From Bog-473 sp963843365 (GTDB taxonomy: Bacteria > Actinomycetota > Acidimicrobiia > Acidimicrobiales > RAAP-2): a stretch of DNA of 64,000 nt. The stretch spans positions 248,001 to 312,000 of the forward strand of contig CAWJKG010000002.1 of NCBI GenBank assembly GCA_963843365.1. The letters are read 5' to 3'. Positions 35,412 to 44,538 of this stretch are shown one piece after another (positions within the stretch are counted from its first letter, which is position 1; every line of letters begins with the position of its first letter). The notes below the pieces were generated by a model. It was not told where the DNA came from and searched no databases. It saw nothing but the letters and a program-made list of their open reading frames with translations. The translations under genes and the position numbers were made by a program.

Positions 35412-35885
35412 ATGACCACGCCCCCGTCCACCGCCGGCGACGGACCGGTGCTGCCCCACACGAGCGCCAGCATCCACGAGCTCCTCGACGTCGAGATCCT
35501 CGAGGCGGGGCCCGAACGGGTCGTCATGCGGCTCCCGGTGAATTGGAAGGTCCATCAGCCCTACGGGATCCTCCACGGCGGTGTCTCGGCGCTCCTGGCC
35601 GAGTCAGCCGCCAGCTTCGGCGCCGCCCTCGCCGCCGAGCCGGGGCGCAGCGTGGTCGGGATCGAGCTCAACGCCAGCCATCTGCGCTCGGTGCGCGACG
35701 GCCACCTCACCGCCGAGGCCACGCCGGTCCGGGTCGGGCGCACCGTGCAGGTCTGGCGGATCGGCCTCACCGACGACGAGGGCCGTGCCATCTGCGAGGC
35801 CCGCTGCACGCTTTCCGTCCTGGGCGCCCCGGGAGGGGCGGCGGGCGCCGTCCATCCGGTCGCGGCACCACCTGCATCCGAGTAG
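35412..35885 (+). CDS. Hotdog-fold PaaI-type acyl-CoA thioesterase
   Basis: 157 aa. The hotdog helix signature QPYGILHGGVSALLAESAAS holds H-G-G and the catalytic Glu. VVGIELNASHLRSVRDG and ARCTLSVLG complete the fold. It should hydrolyse aryl- or acyl-CoA thioesters. It is 36 nt from the divergent threonine aldolase gene and 34 nt upstream of the LLM-thiolase operon, with which it may be transcribed. Confidence 0.88.
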   Translation: MTTPPSTAGDGPVLPHTSASIHELLDVEILEAGPERVVMRLPVNWKVHQPYGILHGGVSALLAESAASFGAALAAEPGRSVVGIELNASHLRSVRDGHLTAEATPVRVGRTVQVWRIGLTDDEGRAICEARCTLSVLGAPGGAAGAVHPVAAPPASE

Positions 35886-35919
35886 TCAGGCGCGCGGCCG
35901 CCGCGCGTACTATGTCGGT

Positions 35920-36891
35920 GTGACCCCGGTAGGAAGCGGCGCACCACGACCCTCCCTCGGGTTCATCCTCCCCGCCACCACGCAGGGAGAACTCATGGAG
36001 GCTTCCGGTAGTACCCAGAGTACTACCGGAAGCGCCGCCGACGTCGCCGCCCTGTGCCGCCGGGCCGAGGCTACCGGCGCGGACTCCCTGTGGGCGGTCG
36101 ACCACCTCTATTGGCCCCATCCCATCGCCGAGGCCTTCACCACGCTGGCCATCGCCGCCGCGGCCACGAGCAGGCCGCAGCTGGGGACGTGCGTCCTCCA
36201 GCTGCCGCTCCGGCCTCCTTCCGCCGTCGCCAAACAGGCCACCGCCCTCCAACTGCTCTCCGGCGGGCGCTTCGTCCTCGGGCTGGGCGTGGGCATCCAC
36301 GAGACCGAGTACGTGCGGGCCGGCGTCGACTACCACCGCCGGGGGCGGCTCATGGACGAGGGCGTCGCCGGCCTCCGGCGAGCCTGGGCCGGCCACGAGG
36401 CGGGCGGGGGCGACTACGTCCAGGAGCCTGCGTCGGCACCGGTTCCCCTCTGGTTCGGCGGCGCCAGTGCCGCCGCCCGGCGCCGGGCGGCGGCCGTCGG
36501 CGACGGCTGGGTGCCCCTCTTCCTCACCCCGGACGAGTACGGCACCGCACTGGTGGCCCTGCGCAAGGAGACGGCCGCGGCCGGACGGGATCCGGAGGCC
36601 GTGCAGGCGGGAGTGGTCGTCTTCGCCTGCGTCGGGGACGACGACCAGGCACCGGAGCGCGGTGCCCAGTGGCTCTCGGAGCTCTACCGGCTGCCGCCCA
36701 AGGCCTTCCAGCGTCACCTGGTGGCGGGCTCACCCGAGATCTGCGCCCGCGCGCTGGACCGCTACGCGGAAGCCGGGGCCCGGCACATCCTCGTCATGGT
36801 GGCGGGCTCCCCCGCCGTCGAGCACTTCGCACAACTTCGAGCGGCGTACGTGGGCGAGCAGCTCCCGGCGCTGGCGGGGGTATCAGCATGA
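35920..36891 (+). CDS. LLM-class oxidoreductase, first gene of the thiolase/KAS operon
   Basis: About 323 aa. Barrel motifs are SLGFILPATTQGEL, DSLWAVDHLYWPHPIAEAFT, LQLLSGGRFVLGLGVGIHET and PVPLWFGGASAAARRRAA. The internal AGDGW-like element is VGDGWVPLFLTP. The start GTG at 35920 was chosen as the codon before TPVGSGAPRPSLGF; no better ATG exists. A palindromic stretch, GGTAGTACCCAGAGTACTACC, encodes residues just after GELMEASG and is unlike the surrounding codons. The ATGA overlap with the thiolase gene implies coupling. Confidence 0.84.
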   Translation: MTPVGSGAPRPSLGFILPATTQGELMEASGSTQSTTGSAADVAALCRRAEATGADSLWAVDHLYWPHPIAEAFTTLAIAAAATSRPQLGTCVLQLPLRPPSAVAKQATALQLLSGGRFVLGLGVGIHETEYVRAGVDYHRRGRLMDEGVAGLRRAWAGHEAGGGDYVQEPASAPVPLWFGGASAAARRRAAAVGDGWVPLFLTPDEYGTALVALRKETAAAGRDPEAVQAGVVVFACVGDDDQAPERGAQWLSELYRLPPKAFQRHLVAGSPEICARALDRYAEAGARHILVMVAGSPAVEHFAQLRAAYVGEQLPALAGVSA

Positions 36892-38084
36892 GCACCACTG
36901 ACGTCGCCATCCTCGGCACCGGCATGACCGACATGAGCCGGCGGGACCAGGAGCCCGATGCCATGGCCTACGAGGTGGTGCACGAGGCGCTCGGCGACGC
37001 CGGCGTCTCGGCGCACGAGCTGGGGCTCGTCCTCGTGGGCAACGCCATGGCGGGGCGCCTCAGCGACCAGGGCTGCGTGAAGGGGCAGACCTGGTTGAGG
37101 AAGGCGGGCCTGAGTGAGGTCGCGATCATCAACGTCGACAATTCGTGCGCCGGCGGCAGCTCCGCCCTGCATCTGGCCACCATGGCCGCCTCGGCCCAGG
37201 ATCGACCGGTCCTGGCCGTCGGCGTCGAGAAGATGTGGACCGGTGACCGGGCCCAGACGATCGCCGGCATAGAGGACGGCCTGCCGGCGGAGTACCGCCA
37301 CGATCTGCACGACCGCCGCCACGCCGACGACAATCCTGCCGGCAGCATCCTCATGGGTCTGAACAACGGCTGGGCCCAGCGGCTCATTGCCGAAGTGGGA
37401 GCCACGGTGCGCCAGATCGCGGCGGCCGCCGTGAAGGCGTTCGAGCACGCGGCACGCAACCCCCTGGCTCAGTTCCAGCGGCGCGTGACGATCGAAGAGG
37501 TGCTCGCCTCCCCGCAGGTGGCCGGCGTCCTGACCCGGCTGATGTGCAGCTCGTTCACCGACGGCGCCGCCGCCATCGTGTTGGGCGGGTCGTCGGTCCC
37601 GGCGCCGGCCGCGGCGCCCCGTATCATCGGCTCGGTGGCGCGTTCAGGAAACGGCTCGATCGACTACCACGACCGCTTGGCCCAGGCCGCCGACGCCGCC
37701 TGGGAGGCCTTCGGCTTCGGCCCCGACGAGACCGACCTGCTCGAGCTGCACGACGCCACGGCGGCGGAGGAGCTCTTCGCCCTCGAGTCGCTGGGCTTCT
37801 TTGCTCCGGGCGATGCCGGACCGGCCACCGAGTCCGGCGCCACCGGCGTGGACTCCCCCGGGCTCGTGGTCAACTCCAGCGGCGGCCTGGTCGGCCGCGG
37901 CCACCCCCTGGGCGCCACCGGGCTGGCGCAGGTGGTCGAGATCGCCACGCAATTCCGGGGCCGGGCCGGTGACCGGCAGGTGACCGGTGCACGCCTGGGC
38001 GTCGCCGTGAACACGGGGGGCATCATCTACGGGGACGCAGGGTTCGTGGGCATCCACGCCGTACGCTCCGGATCCGCCGCGTGA
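36888..38084 (+). CDS. Thiolase-family (SCP-x/lipid-transfer-type) acetyl-CoA acyltransferase
   Basis: 398 aa. The nucleophile is Cys87 in NVDNSCAGGSSALH. His339 is in LVGRGHPLGATGLAQ, and a C-terminal GVAVNTGGIIYGD stretch takes the place of the usual Cys-Gly loop (CxG replaced by NTGG), so the second catalytic cysteine appears absent. That pattern is common in SCP-x/lipid-transfer thiolase relatives that may not catalyse ordinary thiolysis. Coupled on both sides by 4-nt overlaps. Confidence 0.85.
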   Translation: MSTTDVAILGTGMTDMSRRDQEPDAMAYEVVHEALGDAGVSAHELGLVLVGNAMAGRLSDQGCVKGQTWLRKAGLSEVAIINVDNSCAGGSSALHLATMAASAQDRPVLAVGVEKMWTGDRAQTIAGIEDGLPAEYRHDLHDRRHADDNPAGSILMGLNNGWAQRLIAEVGATVRQIAAAAVKAFEHAARNPLAQFQRRVTIEEVLASPQVAGVLTRLMCSSFTDGAAAIVLGGSSVPAPAAAPRIIGSVARSGNGSIDYHDRLAQAADAAWEAFGFGPDETDLLELHDATAAEELFALESLGFFAPGDAGPATESGATGVDSPGLVVNSSGGLVGRGHPLGATGLAQVVEIATQFRGRAGDRQVTGARLGVAVNTGGIIYGDAGFVGIHAVRSGSAA

Positions 38085-39007
38085 CGGGCATCAAGATCAC
38101 GGGTTGGGGCATCGCCGTACCGGACAAGGTCGTCACCAATGACGACATGGCGGTGAACCTCGACACCAGCGACGCCTGGATCGTCGAGCGCACCGGCATC
38201 CGGGAGCGTCACATCGGGGGCACCACTTCGGGCCTGGCCATTGAGGCCGCGGTGGCCGCCATGGCCAAGGCCGGACGTACCCCCGCCGAAATCGACAACC
38301 TGGTCCTCGCCACGACGACACCCGACGGCATCGTGCCCGGGACGGCCCCCACGGTGCAGCACGGCATCGGCATGAAGGGCGGCGCCTTCGACCTCAACGC
38401 CGCCTGCTCCGGGTTCGTCTACGGCCTCGTCACGGCGGCCGGGCTGATCTCCATCGGTTCCGGGCCCGTCCTGCTCATCGGCTCCGAGACCCTGTCACGC
38501 ATCACCGACATGGACGACCGCAAAATCGCCATCATCGTCGGCGACGGCGCCGGCGCCGTGGTGGTCGAGCCCGCGGAGGGCCCCGGCGGCCTGATCAGTT
38601 GGAACCTGAACTCCGACGGGTCCCTCAAGCATCTCCTCCTGTGCGAGCACGGCGGGACCCTGTTCATGGACGGCAAGGAGGTCTTCCGTCGCGCCGTGCG
38701 GGTCGTGGTGGAGTCGGCCGAGCGGGCCATGGCCGACGCCGGCCTCGGCCCCGACGACATCGCGCTGATGGTCCCGCATCAGGCCAACGTGCGCATCATT
38801 CAGGCGGCCTGCCAGAGACTCGGGATCCCCGAAGAGCGGACCGCCGTGGTCATCGACCGCTACGGCAACACCTCGTCGGCCTCCATTCCGCTGGCCCTCA
38901 ACGACGCGCTCGAGAGCGACCGCGTCCATGACGGCGACAATGTCCTCCTCACGGGATTCGGCGGCGGCATGACGTGGGCCAGCGCCGTCTACCGCTGGAG
39001 CACATGA
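38081..39007 (+). CDS. 3-oxoacyl-ACP synthase III (FabH-like)
   Basis: 308 aa with the full KASIII triad. Cys109 is in DLNAACSGFVYGL, His233 in VPHQANVRIIQAAC, and Asn263 in RYGNTSSASIPLAL. TSDAWIVERTGIRERH is the standard N-terminal signature. It starts with GTG, overlapping the thiolase stop. No acyl carrier protein or FabD gene is adjacent, so it may serve a specialised acyl condensation rather than housekeeping fatty-acid synthesis. Confidence 0.92.
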   Translation: MTGIKITGWGIAVPDKVVTNDDMAVNLDTSDAWIVERTGIRERHIGGTTSGLAIEAAVAAMAKAGRTPAEIDNLVLATTTPDGIVPGTAPTVQHGIGMKGGAFDLNAACSGFVYGLVTAAGLISIGSGPVLLIGSETLSRITDMDDRKIAIIVGDGAGAVVVEPAEGPGGLISWNLNSDGSLKHLLLCEHGGTLFMDGKEVFRRAVRVVVESAERAMADAGLGPDDIALMVPHQANVRIIQAACQRLGIPEERTAVVIDRYGNTSSASIPLALNDALESDRVHDGDNVLLTGFGGGMTWASAVYRWST

Positions 39008-39873
39008 GCGAGCGGGAGGCCGCGGCGGATCCGGCACTGGTCATTCTGGCGGCCGGGCGGGCCCGCCGGTACGGCGGCTGCAAACCGCTGGCGCCCGTCG
39101 GCCCCCAGGGCGAAGCCGTCATCGATCTCGTCGCGTCCGACGCCATTGCCGCCGGGTTCGGGTGCATCGTCCTCGTGCTGGGGCCGAGCACGGGCCCGGC
39201 CATCCGCTACCACGTCGTGCACACGTGGCCGGCGGCCGTCGACGTGCGCTTCGCCGATCAGCCGGCGCCTCTCGGCACGGTGCATGCCGTGCTCAGCGCG
39301 TCCGCCCACGTGGGGCAGAGCCCCTACGGAGTGGGCAACGCGGACGACATCTACGGCCAGGCGGCGTGCGCCCAACTGGTGACCCACCTGCGGAGCCAGA
39401 CCGAGACCAACGCGCTGGTGGGCTACCGACTCTCGGATGCCGTCATCGGCACGTCGCCCGTGACACGCGGCATCTGTCGCGTGGCGCCCGACGGCACGCT
39501 CCTGGGTGTCGACGAACGGCGCCAGGTCACGCCGACACCCGACGGGGGCTTCGTCGCCGGCGACGGCCGGGAGCCCTCCAGGCTCCCGCCGGACGCCCGG
39601 GTGTCCATGAACCTGTGGGGCTTCACCCCCGCCTTCCACAAGACCCTCCACGCCGCGATGGAGGCCGCCACCGACGCCTCCGAGGACGCGGAGGTGCTCC
39701 TGCCCGAGGTGGTCGCCGACTCGCTGGCCACCTCCTCGTTCCGTGTCCTGGAGGCCCAGGGCCGCTGCATCGGCGTCACGCACCCCGACGACCTGGGCCT
39801 GGTGCAAGCCGAGCTGAATCGCCAGGTGGCGGCGGGCGAGCGCCCGGCCCGCCTGTGGTCCGGCCTCCACTGA
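39004..39873 (+). CDS. Sugar-phosphate/NTP nucleotidyltransferase
   Basis: 289 aa. The GT-A-like nucleotidyl core is LVILAAGRARRYGGCKPLAP, a variant of the LAAGxGxRxxxxKP pyrophosphorylase motif. FADQPAPLGTVHAVLSA and VGNADDIYGQ (DD in place of GD) follow, then VSMNLWGFTPAF with the conserved Asn. It should transfer NMP to a sugar phosphate or similar. Linkage to a KASIII/thiolase/LLM operon by ATGA overlap is unusual and suggests a lipid-linked or acylated sugar product. Substrate not predictable. Confidence 0.78.
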   Translation: MSEREAAADPALVILAAGRARRYGGCKPLAPVGPQGEAVIDLVASDAIAAGFGCIVLVLGPSTGPAIRYHVVHTWPAAVDVRFADQPAPLGTVHAVLSASAHVGQSPYGVGNADDIYGQAACAQLVTHLRSQTETNALVGYRLSDAVIGTSPVTRGICRVAPDGTLLGVDERRQVTPTPDGGFVAGDGREPSRLPPDARVSMNLWGFTPAFHKTLHAAMEAATDASEDAEVLLPEVVADSLATSSFRVLEAQGRCIGVTHPDDLGLVQAELNRQVAAGERPARLWSGLH

Positions 39874-39996
39874 CCCGGCACTCCCGGCGCGCCCGGCAGG
39901 AGCCGGAATCCCCGCCCTTTGTCCCCCGGGCACCGTGGGGTCGCCCCCCTACGGGCGTTATCCAGGCATGGGGAATGGGAGGGAGTACCGGGAGCG

Positions 39997-40041
39997 GCGT
40001 CCGGTCGCGTCGTGCGGGTGCTCCCTCAGGGGCCCGGACGC
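39997..40041 (+). terminator. Inverted repeat downstream of the LLM-thiolase-KAS operon
   Basis: GCGTCCGG (39997-40004) is exactly complementary to CCGGACGC (40034-40041), with a 29-nt loop that is itself GC-rich. It lies about 120 nt after the nucleotidyltransferase stop. It could end the operon transcript or form part of an untranslated RNA. There is no T-tract. Confidence 0.3.
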
Positions 40042-40270
40042 GACGCAACCCCGAGTAACCGTTCGGCCGAAGCCTCCCGTGCTCCTCGGGGCCACGTCAG
40101 CGACAGCCCGCTGGCGCCGTGCCGGGGTCGTGTCGGACAACCCCCGCCCGGGCCGGTCCCGGCGGCTCCAGGGAAGCCACCGTGACGCACCACGGACCAT
40201 CTGCAGTCGGATCCTCCAACCCACTCCGGTCACGCCCCCCTCGCGGGGCTCGCTCCCTTCCCTCGATCCC

Positions 40271-40375
40271 GCCTTGCAGCGTTCTCTCGGCTTCCCCCCG
40301 TTCCGCCTTGCGGCTTCCCTTCGGGCTTCCCTCACTCCCACCTTGCGGTGTTCGCTTGAGGTTCGGTGGGCTGTC
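40271..40375 (+). repeat. Three imperfect tandem repeats of about 35 nt
   Basis: Copies begin at 40271 (GCCTTGCAGCGTTC), 40305 (GCCTTGCGGCTTCC) and 40340 (ACCTTGCGGTGTTC). Each is followed about 15 nt later by a related CTCGGCTTCC / TTCGGGCTTCC / TGAGGTTCGG block. They lie upstream of the GH43-like gene. The function is unknown; they may be a regulatory array or non-coding slippage product. Confidence 0.45.
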
Positions 40376-40506
40376 GTTTCCGAACTGGGGACACATTGCG
40401 CCACTCGAAACACCGGGTCAATGCCGTTTGGCGAAATCCAGACGTTCTCCCCACCTTTCTCCGCCTCGTCCCCAGGGTCCGTCTCATCCATCCCCAGCTC
40501 ATCCCC

Positions 40507-41652
40507 ATGGTGAGATCGCCTCGCCGCCGCCGCCGCACGGCCGTCGTCACCCTCGTGGGTGCGACCGCGGTGGCGGCCCTCTTCGGACTCGGCGTCCTCA
40601 GCGCCGGCGCCCGTACGGCCGACGACGCCTCCATTTCGCCGGCGCAGTACCTCTCGACCGGCGCGCTCGGCGCCGCCGCCGGCGACAACGCCCTCGGATT
40701 GCGCACGTCCTACTTCGACCCGCCGGCGCTGGCGGACCCCTCTGCGCCGGGCTTCACCATCAACTCGGGCGCCGACCAGCCCGACCCGTTCATGGTGCAA
40801 GAGGGCGGCCGCTACTACCTCTTCACGTCGCAGGACAAGGTGCCCCAGAACGTCCCGGTGCGTTCCGGCACCGTCGTCGGCCAGTGGGGCGGGCCCAGCG
40901 ACGCCCTGCCCGACCCTCCCGCGTGGGCGGCGCCAGGCGTCATGTGGGCACCCGACGTCGCCCAGTTCGGCAACCACTTCCTCCTGTACTTCACCTCGCA
41001 GCTCCGCGGGGTGTCCCCCGCCACCATGTGCATCGGTGACGCCATCAGCACCGACGTCGCCGGGCCGTACATCGCCTCACCGACCCCGTTCATCTGCCAG
41101 CAGGCGCTCGGTGGCTCCATCGATCCCCGTGTCTTCGACGATGCCGACGGCCAGCCCTACATGATCTGGAAGTCCGACCAGAACGCCCGCTCGGACAGCG
41201 TGAACACGCAGATCTACAGCCAGCCGCTCAGCGCCGACGGCCTCCACCTCCTCGGGCAGCCGACCGTGATCTTCGGCCCGGACGAAGCGTGGCAGGGGCA
41301 CATCGTCGAGGCGCCCCAGCTCGTGCTCGTGCGCGGCACGTACTACCTCTTCTACTCGGGTGGATGGTTCAATCAGAGCGGCTACTCCATCGGGGCGGCA
41401 CGCTGTTCGGGTCCACTGGGGCCGTGCACCGACCTGAGCGCCACGCCTCTGCTCGGTTCCAACTCCCAGGGTGACGGCCCGGGCGAGGAGTCGGTCTTCG
41501 CCAACGCGGCGGGGCTCTGGCTGCTCTACACGCCCTTCAGTTCCACGCTCCCCCTGCCGGGTCCGCCCCGCCCGGTCTCCATGGCCCATCTCGGCTTCGG
41601 CCCTTCCGGGCCGTACCTGGCGGCACCGCTGGAGGTATCCGGACCGGGCTGA
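40507..41652 (+). CDS. Secreted GH43-like five-bladed beta-propeller glycosidase
   Basis: 381 aa. A basic N-terminus, RSPRRRRRTAVVTLVGATAV, and a hydrophobic core form a signal peptide or signal anchor. The propeller follows, with the GH43 triad in order: catalytic Asp in GADQPDPFMVQEG, the pKa-modulating Asp in GGSIDPRVFDDADG, and the general-acid Glu in IVEAPQLVLVRGTYYLFYSG. MWAPDVAQFGNHFLLYF is the usual blade 2. Predicted arabinanase/xylosidase-type glycosidase acting outside the cell. An upstream in-frame extension to 40366 has no signal-like character, so ATG 40507 is preferred. Confidence 0.84.
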   Translation: MVRSPRRRRRTAVVTLVGATAVAALFGLGVLSAGARTADDASISPAQYLSTGALGAAAGDNALGLRTSYFDPPALADPSAPGFTINSGADQPDPFMVQEGGRYYLFTSQDKVPQNVPVRSGTVVGQWGGPSDALPDPPAWAAPGVMWAPDVAQFGNHFLLYFTSQLRGVSPATMCIGDAISTDVAGPYIASPTPFICQQALGGSIDPRVFDDADGQPYMIWKSDQNARSDSVNTQIYSQPLSADGLHLLGQPTVIFGPDEAWQGHIVEAPQLVLVRGTYYLFYSGGWFNQSGYSIGAARCSGPLGPCTDLSATPLLGSNSQGDGPGEESVFANAAGLWLLYTPFSSTLPLPGPPRPVSMAHLGFGPSGPYLAAPLEVSGPG

Positions 41653-41715
41653 TCACCGCGGCCAGCGCCGAGCACGAACCGGTGGACCCGATGGCGGACC
41701 GTATGCTCCTTGCGC

Positions 41716-42369
41716 ATGCAGCTGAGCCCTGAGTGCGCCCGCGTTCTGGGGGCGCTGGTGGAGAAGGGTCTGGCGACCCCCCAGCAGTACCCGCTCACGG
41801 TCAACGCACTGCAGGCGGCCTGCAACCAGACCTCCAATCGGGAGCCGGTGGTCAACTACGACGAGACCACCGTGCTCACCGCACTCGCTGCGTTGAAGGA
41901 CCAGAAGCTTGTCCGCTTCGTCCTGCCGTCGCACGGCCGATCCGTCGTCCGCTACCGCCAGGTGCTCGACGAGGCGCTCGGGCTCGACGCGCGGCAGTGC
42001 GCCATTCTCGCCGTGCTCCTCCTCCGGGGGCCCCAGACGGTGGGCGAGCTGCGCATCAGGACCGAGCGGATGGCCCGCTTCGACGACCTGCGCGACGTGG
42101 AGCACGAGCTCGACCTCCTCGTCGGGCGGGAGGAGCCGTTGGCCCACAACGCCGGGCGGCGGCCCGGCCAGAAGGAAGAGCGCTGGGCGACGACCCTGAC
42201 CGCGGCGCCCGACGCGACCGCGTCACCGGCACCCGCCGCCGACGACCGCCTGACGAGCGGCCCCGGCGAAGGCGGTGCCGACCTGCGCGCCGAGGTGGCC
42301 GACCTCAGGGCCGAGGTGGCCGACCTCCGGCGCGAGATACTGGAGCTGCGGGAGAGCCTCGGCGGCTGA
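41716..42369 (+). CDS. YceH/UPF0502 (DUF480) winged-helix protein
   Basis: 217 aa with the YceH tandem winged-helix pattern. It opens LSPECARVLGALVEKGLATP, then QYPLTVNALQAACNQTSNRE and LLRGPQTVGELRIRTERMARF. The C-terminus has heptad repeats (ADLRAEVADLRAEVADLRRE) forming a short coiled coil, likely for dimerisation. The function in bacteria is unknown. ATG 41716 rather than the upstream TTG gives the standard MQLSPEC start. Confidence 0.88.
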   Translation: MQLSPECARVLGALVEKGLATPQQYPLTVNALQAACNQTSNREPVVNYDETTVLTALAALKDQKLVRFVLPSHGRSVVRYRQVLDEALGLDARQCAILAVLLLRGPQTVGELRIRTERMARFDDLRDVEHELDLLVGREEPLAHNAGRRPGQKEERWATTLTAAPDATASPAPAADDRLTSGPGEGGADLRAEVADLRAEVADLRREILELRESLGG

Positions 42370-42392
42370 GCCGCGTGCCGACCGGCGCGGAG

Positions 42393-43178
42393 TTAGAGCG
42401 GGGTGACGTAGGCCCCGGAGATGCCGCCGTCGACGAGGAACGTCGACGCAGTCATGAAGGACGAGTCGTCCGAGGCCAGGAACGCCGCCGCCGCTGCGAT
42501 CTCCGTTGCCTCGCCGAAGCGGCCCATGGGGATGTGGACCAGGCGCCGCGCCGCTCGCTCCGGGTCCTTGGCGAAGAGCTCCTGGAGCAGCGGCGTGTTG
42601 ACCGGACCCGGGCACAGCGCGTTGACGCGCACCCCCTGGCGCGCGAACTGCACTCCCAGCTCGCGCGACATGGCCAGCACGCCGCCCTTCGATGCCGTGT
42701 AGCTGACCTGGCTCGTGGCCGCCCCCATGACGGCCACGAAGGAGGCGGTGTTGATGATGGACCCCTTGCCGCGGGCGAGCAGATGGGGCAGGGCGTGCTT
42801 GCAGCACAGGTAGACCGACGTGAGGTTCACCCGCTGCACGCGGTCCCAGGCGTCGAGACCGGTCTCGAGAATGGAGTCGTCGTCGGGCGGGCTGATGCCG
42901 GCGTTGTTGCAGCAGATGTCGATGCCGCCGTAGCGGCCGGCCACCTCGCCGTACAAGGCCTCGACCTCGTCGGAGGACGTGACGTCGGCCCGGATGTACA
43001 TCCCTCCCACCGCGGTGGCGACCGCGGTGCCGGCCTCCTCGTCGAGGTCCACCACGGCCACCCGCGCGCCCTCGCTGGCGAAGCGCTCGCACATGGCGCG
43101 CCCGATGCCGCTGGCACCGCCGGTGACGACGGCGACACGATCGACGAGGCGGCTGGCGTACGGGGTTGTCTCGCTCAT
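42393..43178 (-). CDS. Short-chain dehydrogenase/reductase
   Basis: A 261-aa classical SDR. The NAD(P) motif is VTGGASGIGRAM with a VVDLDEE acidic residue favouring NAD. CCNNAGISPP, catalytic Ser in NTASFVAVMGA, SYTASKGG (YxxxK), and the final DDSSFMTASTFLVDGG complete it. It lies 7 nt downstream of the aldehyde dehydrogenase gene, so an alcohol-to-aldehyde-to-acid couple is plausible. Substrate unknown. Confidence 0.92.
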   Translation of the reverse strand: MSETTPYASRLVDRVAVVTGGASGIGRAMCERFASEGARVAVVDLDEEAGTAVATAVGGMYIRADVTSSDEVEALYGEVAGRYGGIDICCNNAGISPPDDDSILETGLDAWDRVQRVNLTSVYLCCKHALPHLLARGKGSIINTASFVAVMGAATSQVSYTASKGGVLAMSRELGVQFARQGVRVNALCPGPVNTPLLQELFAKDPERAARRLVHIPMGRFGEATEIAAAAAFLASDDSSFMTASTFLVDGGISGAYVTPL

Positions 43179-43185
43179 CTCTCTC

Positions 43186-44538
43186 CTACTCCGAACTGAT
43201 GAAGACGTTCTTCACGTCACTGAAGGCCTCGAGGGCGTCGGGACCGAGCTCGCGCCCGATCCCCGACTGCTTGGCCCCGCCGAACGGCGTCCAGTACCGC
43301 ACCGACGAGTGCGAGTTGACCGAGAGCGTGCCCGTCTCGACCCGCGGGCGACGCGCAGCGCGCGTCCGACGTCGCGCGTCCAGAGGGAGCCCGACAGCCC
43401 GTAGGGCGTGTCGTTGGCCAGGCGGACGGCGTCGGCCTCGTCCTCGAAAGGGATGACCGCGACCACCGGGCCGAAGATCTCCTCGGTGGCGGCCCGCGCA
43501 CCGGGGTCGACCGGCGCCAGCACGGTGGGCGCGAACCAGTTGCCCGGGCCGTCGGGGCAACTGCCGCGGAAGGCCACCGGCGCGTCGTCGGGGACGAAGG
43601 AGGCGACGCTGGCCAGGTGCGCCTCCGAGATGAGCGGGCCCATCTCGGTCTCCTCGAGCGTCGGGTCACCGACACGCACCCCGGCGACCGCGGGCTCCAG
43701 CAGTGCCATGAACCGTTCGTAGGCGGAGCGCTGCACCAGAATGCGCGAGCGGGCGCAGCAGTCCTGCCCGGCGTTGTCGAACACGCCGTAGGGCGCCCGG
43801 GCCGCCGCCAGTTCGAGGTCGGCGTCGGCGAAGACGATGTTGGCGCTCTTCCCGCCGAGCTCGAGCGTGACCCGCTTGATCTGCTCGGCGCAGCCGGCCA
43901 TCACCTGGCGTCCCACCTCGGTGGAGCCGGTGAAGCACACCTTGCGCACGGCGGGGTGGTCGACGAAGCGCTGTCCCACCACGCTTCCCTTGCCGGGGAG
44001 GATCTGCAGCACGCCCTCGGGTATGCCCGCCTCGAGGGCGAGCTCGCCGATGCGCAGCGCGCTCGAGGGGGGTCAGCTCGGCCGGCTTGAGGACGACGGT
44101 ATTGCCGGCCGCCAGAGCGGGCGCGAAACCCCAGCCGGCGATCGCCATCGGGAAGTTCCAGGGCACGATGATGCCCACCACGCCGAGTGGCTCGTGGAAG
44201 GTGACGTCGAGACCACCGGGCACCGGGATCTGCCGACCGCTGTGCCGCTCGGGCGCGCCGGCGTAGAACTCGATGACGTCGCGCACGTTGCCCGCCTCCC
44301 AGCGGGCGTTCCCGAGCACATGGCCGGCGTTGATGACCTCCAGGGCGGCCAGCTGCACGATGTCGGCGTCGACGGCGGCGGCGAAGCGACGGAGCAGACG
44401 GGCGCGGTCCCCGGGAGCGACGGCCCGCCACTCGTCGAAGGCGGCGGCGGCCCGCGCGATGGCGGCGTCCGTCTGCTCGGCGGTGAGGCTCTCGATGGTG
44501 GTGAGGACCTCTCCGGTGGCTGGGTTGCGGACGTCCAC
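43186..44538 (-). pseudogene. NAD(P)-dependent aldehyde dehydrogenase, frameshifted twice
   Basis: Three frames together form one ALDH. They read MDVRNPATGEVLTTIESL ... VGIIVPWNFPMAIAGWGFAP ... LKPAELTP; then VCFTGSTEVGRQVM, TLELGGKSANIVFADADL (catalytic Glu), QDCCARSRILVQ (nucleophile Cys) and ATEEIFGPVVAVIPFEDEAD; then NSHSSVRYWTPFGGAKQSG. One extra base in the 6-base run at 44067-44072 and one missing base in the run at 43341-43343 account for the breaks. Repaired length is ~450 aa. Intact catalytic residues make sequence error more likely than decay. Confidence 0.85.

Larger units (their letters stand above)
39874..40506. other. 633-bp gap between the nucleotidyltransferase and GH43-like genes
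   Basis: No convincing gene: frames here are low-complexity, Arg/Pro-rich, and lack family motifs. It holds a GC-rich inverted repeat (39997-40041) and three imperfect ~35-nt repeats (40271 to ~40375). The last 130 bases before the GH43-like start are pyrimidine-rich. I looked for RNase P RNA, tmRNA, 6S RNA and ydaO-type riboswitch signatures and did not find them. Confidence 0.5.

Noticed and set aside
39874..40506. Structured RNA gene (RNase P, tmRNA, 6S, ydaO riboswitch)
   Set aside because: Signature sequences of these RNAs are absent; only a simple inverted repeat and imperfect direct repeats are seen.
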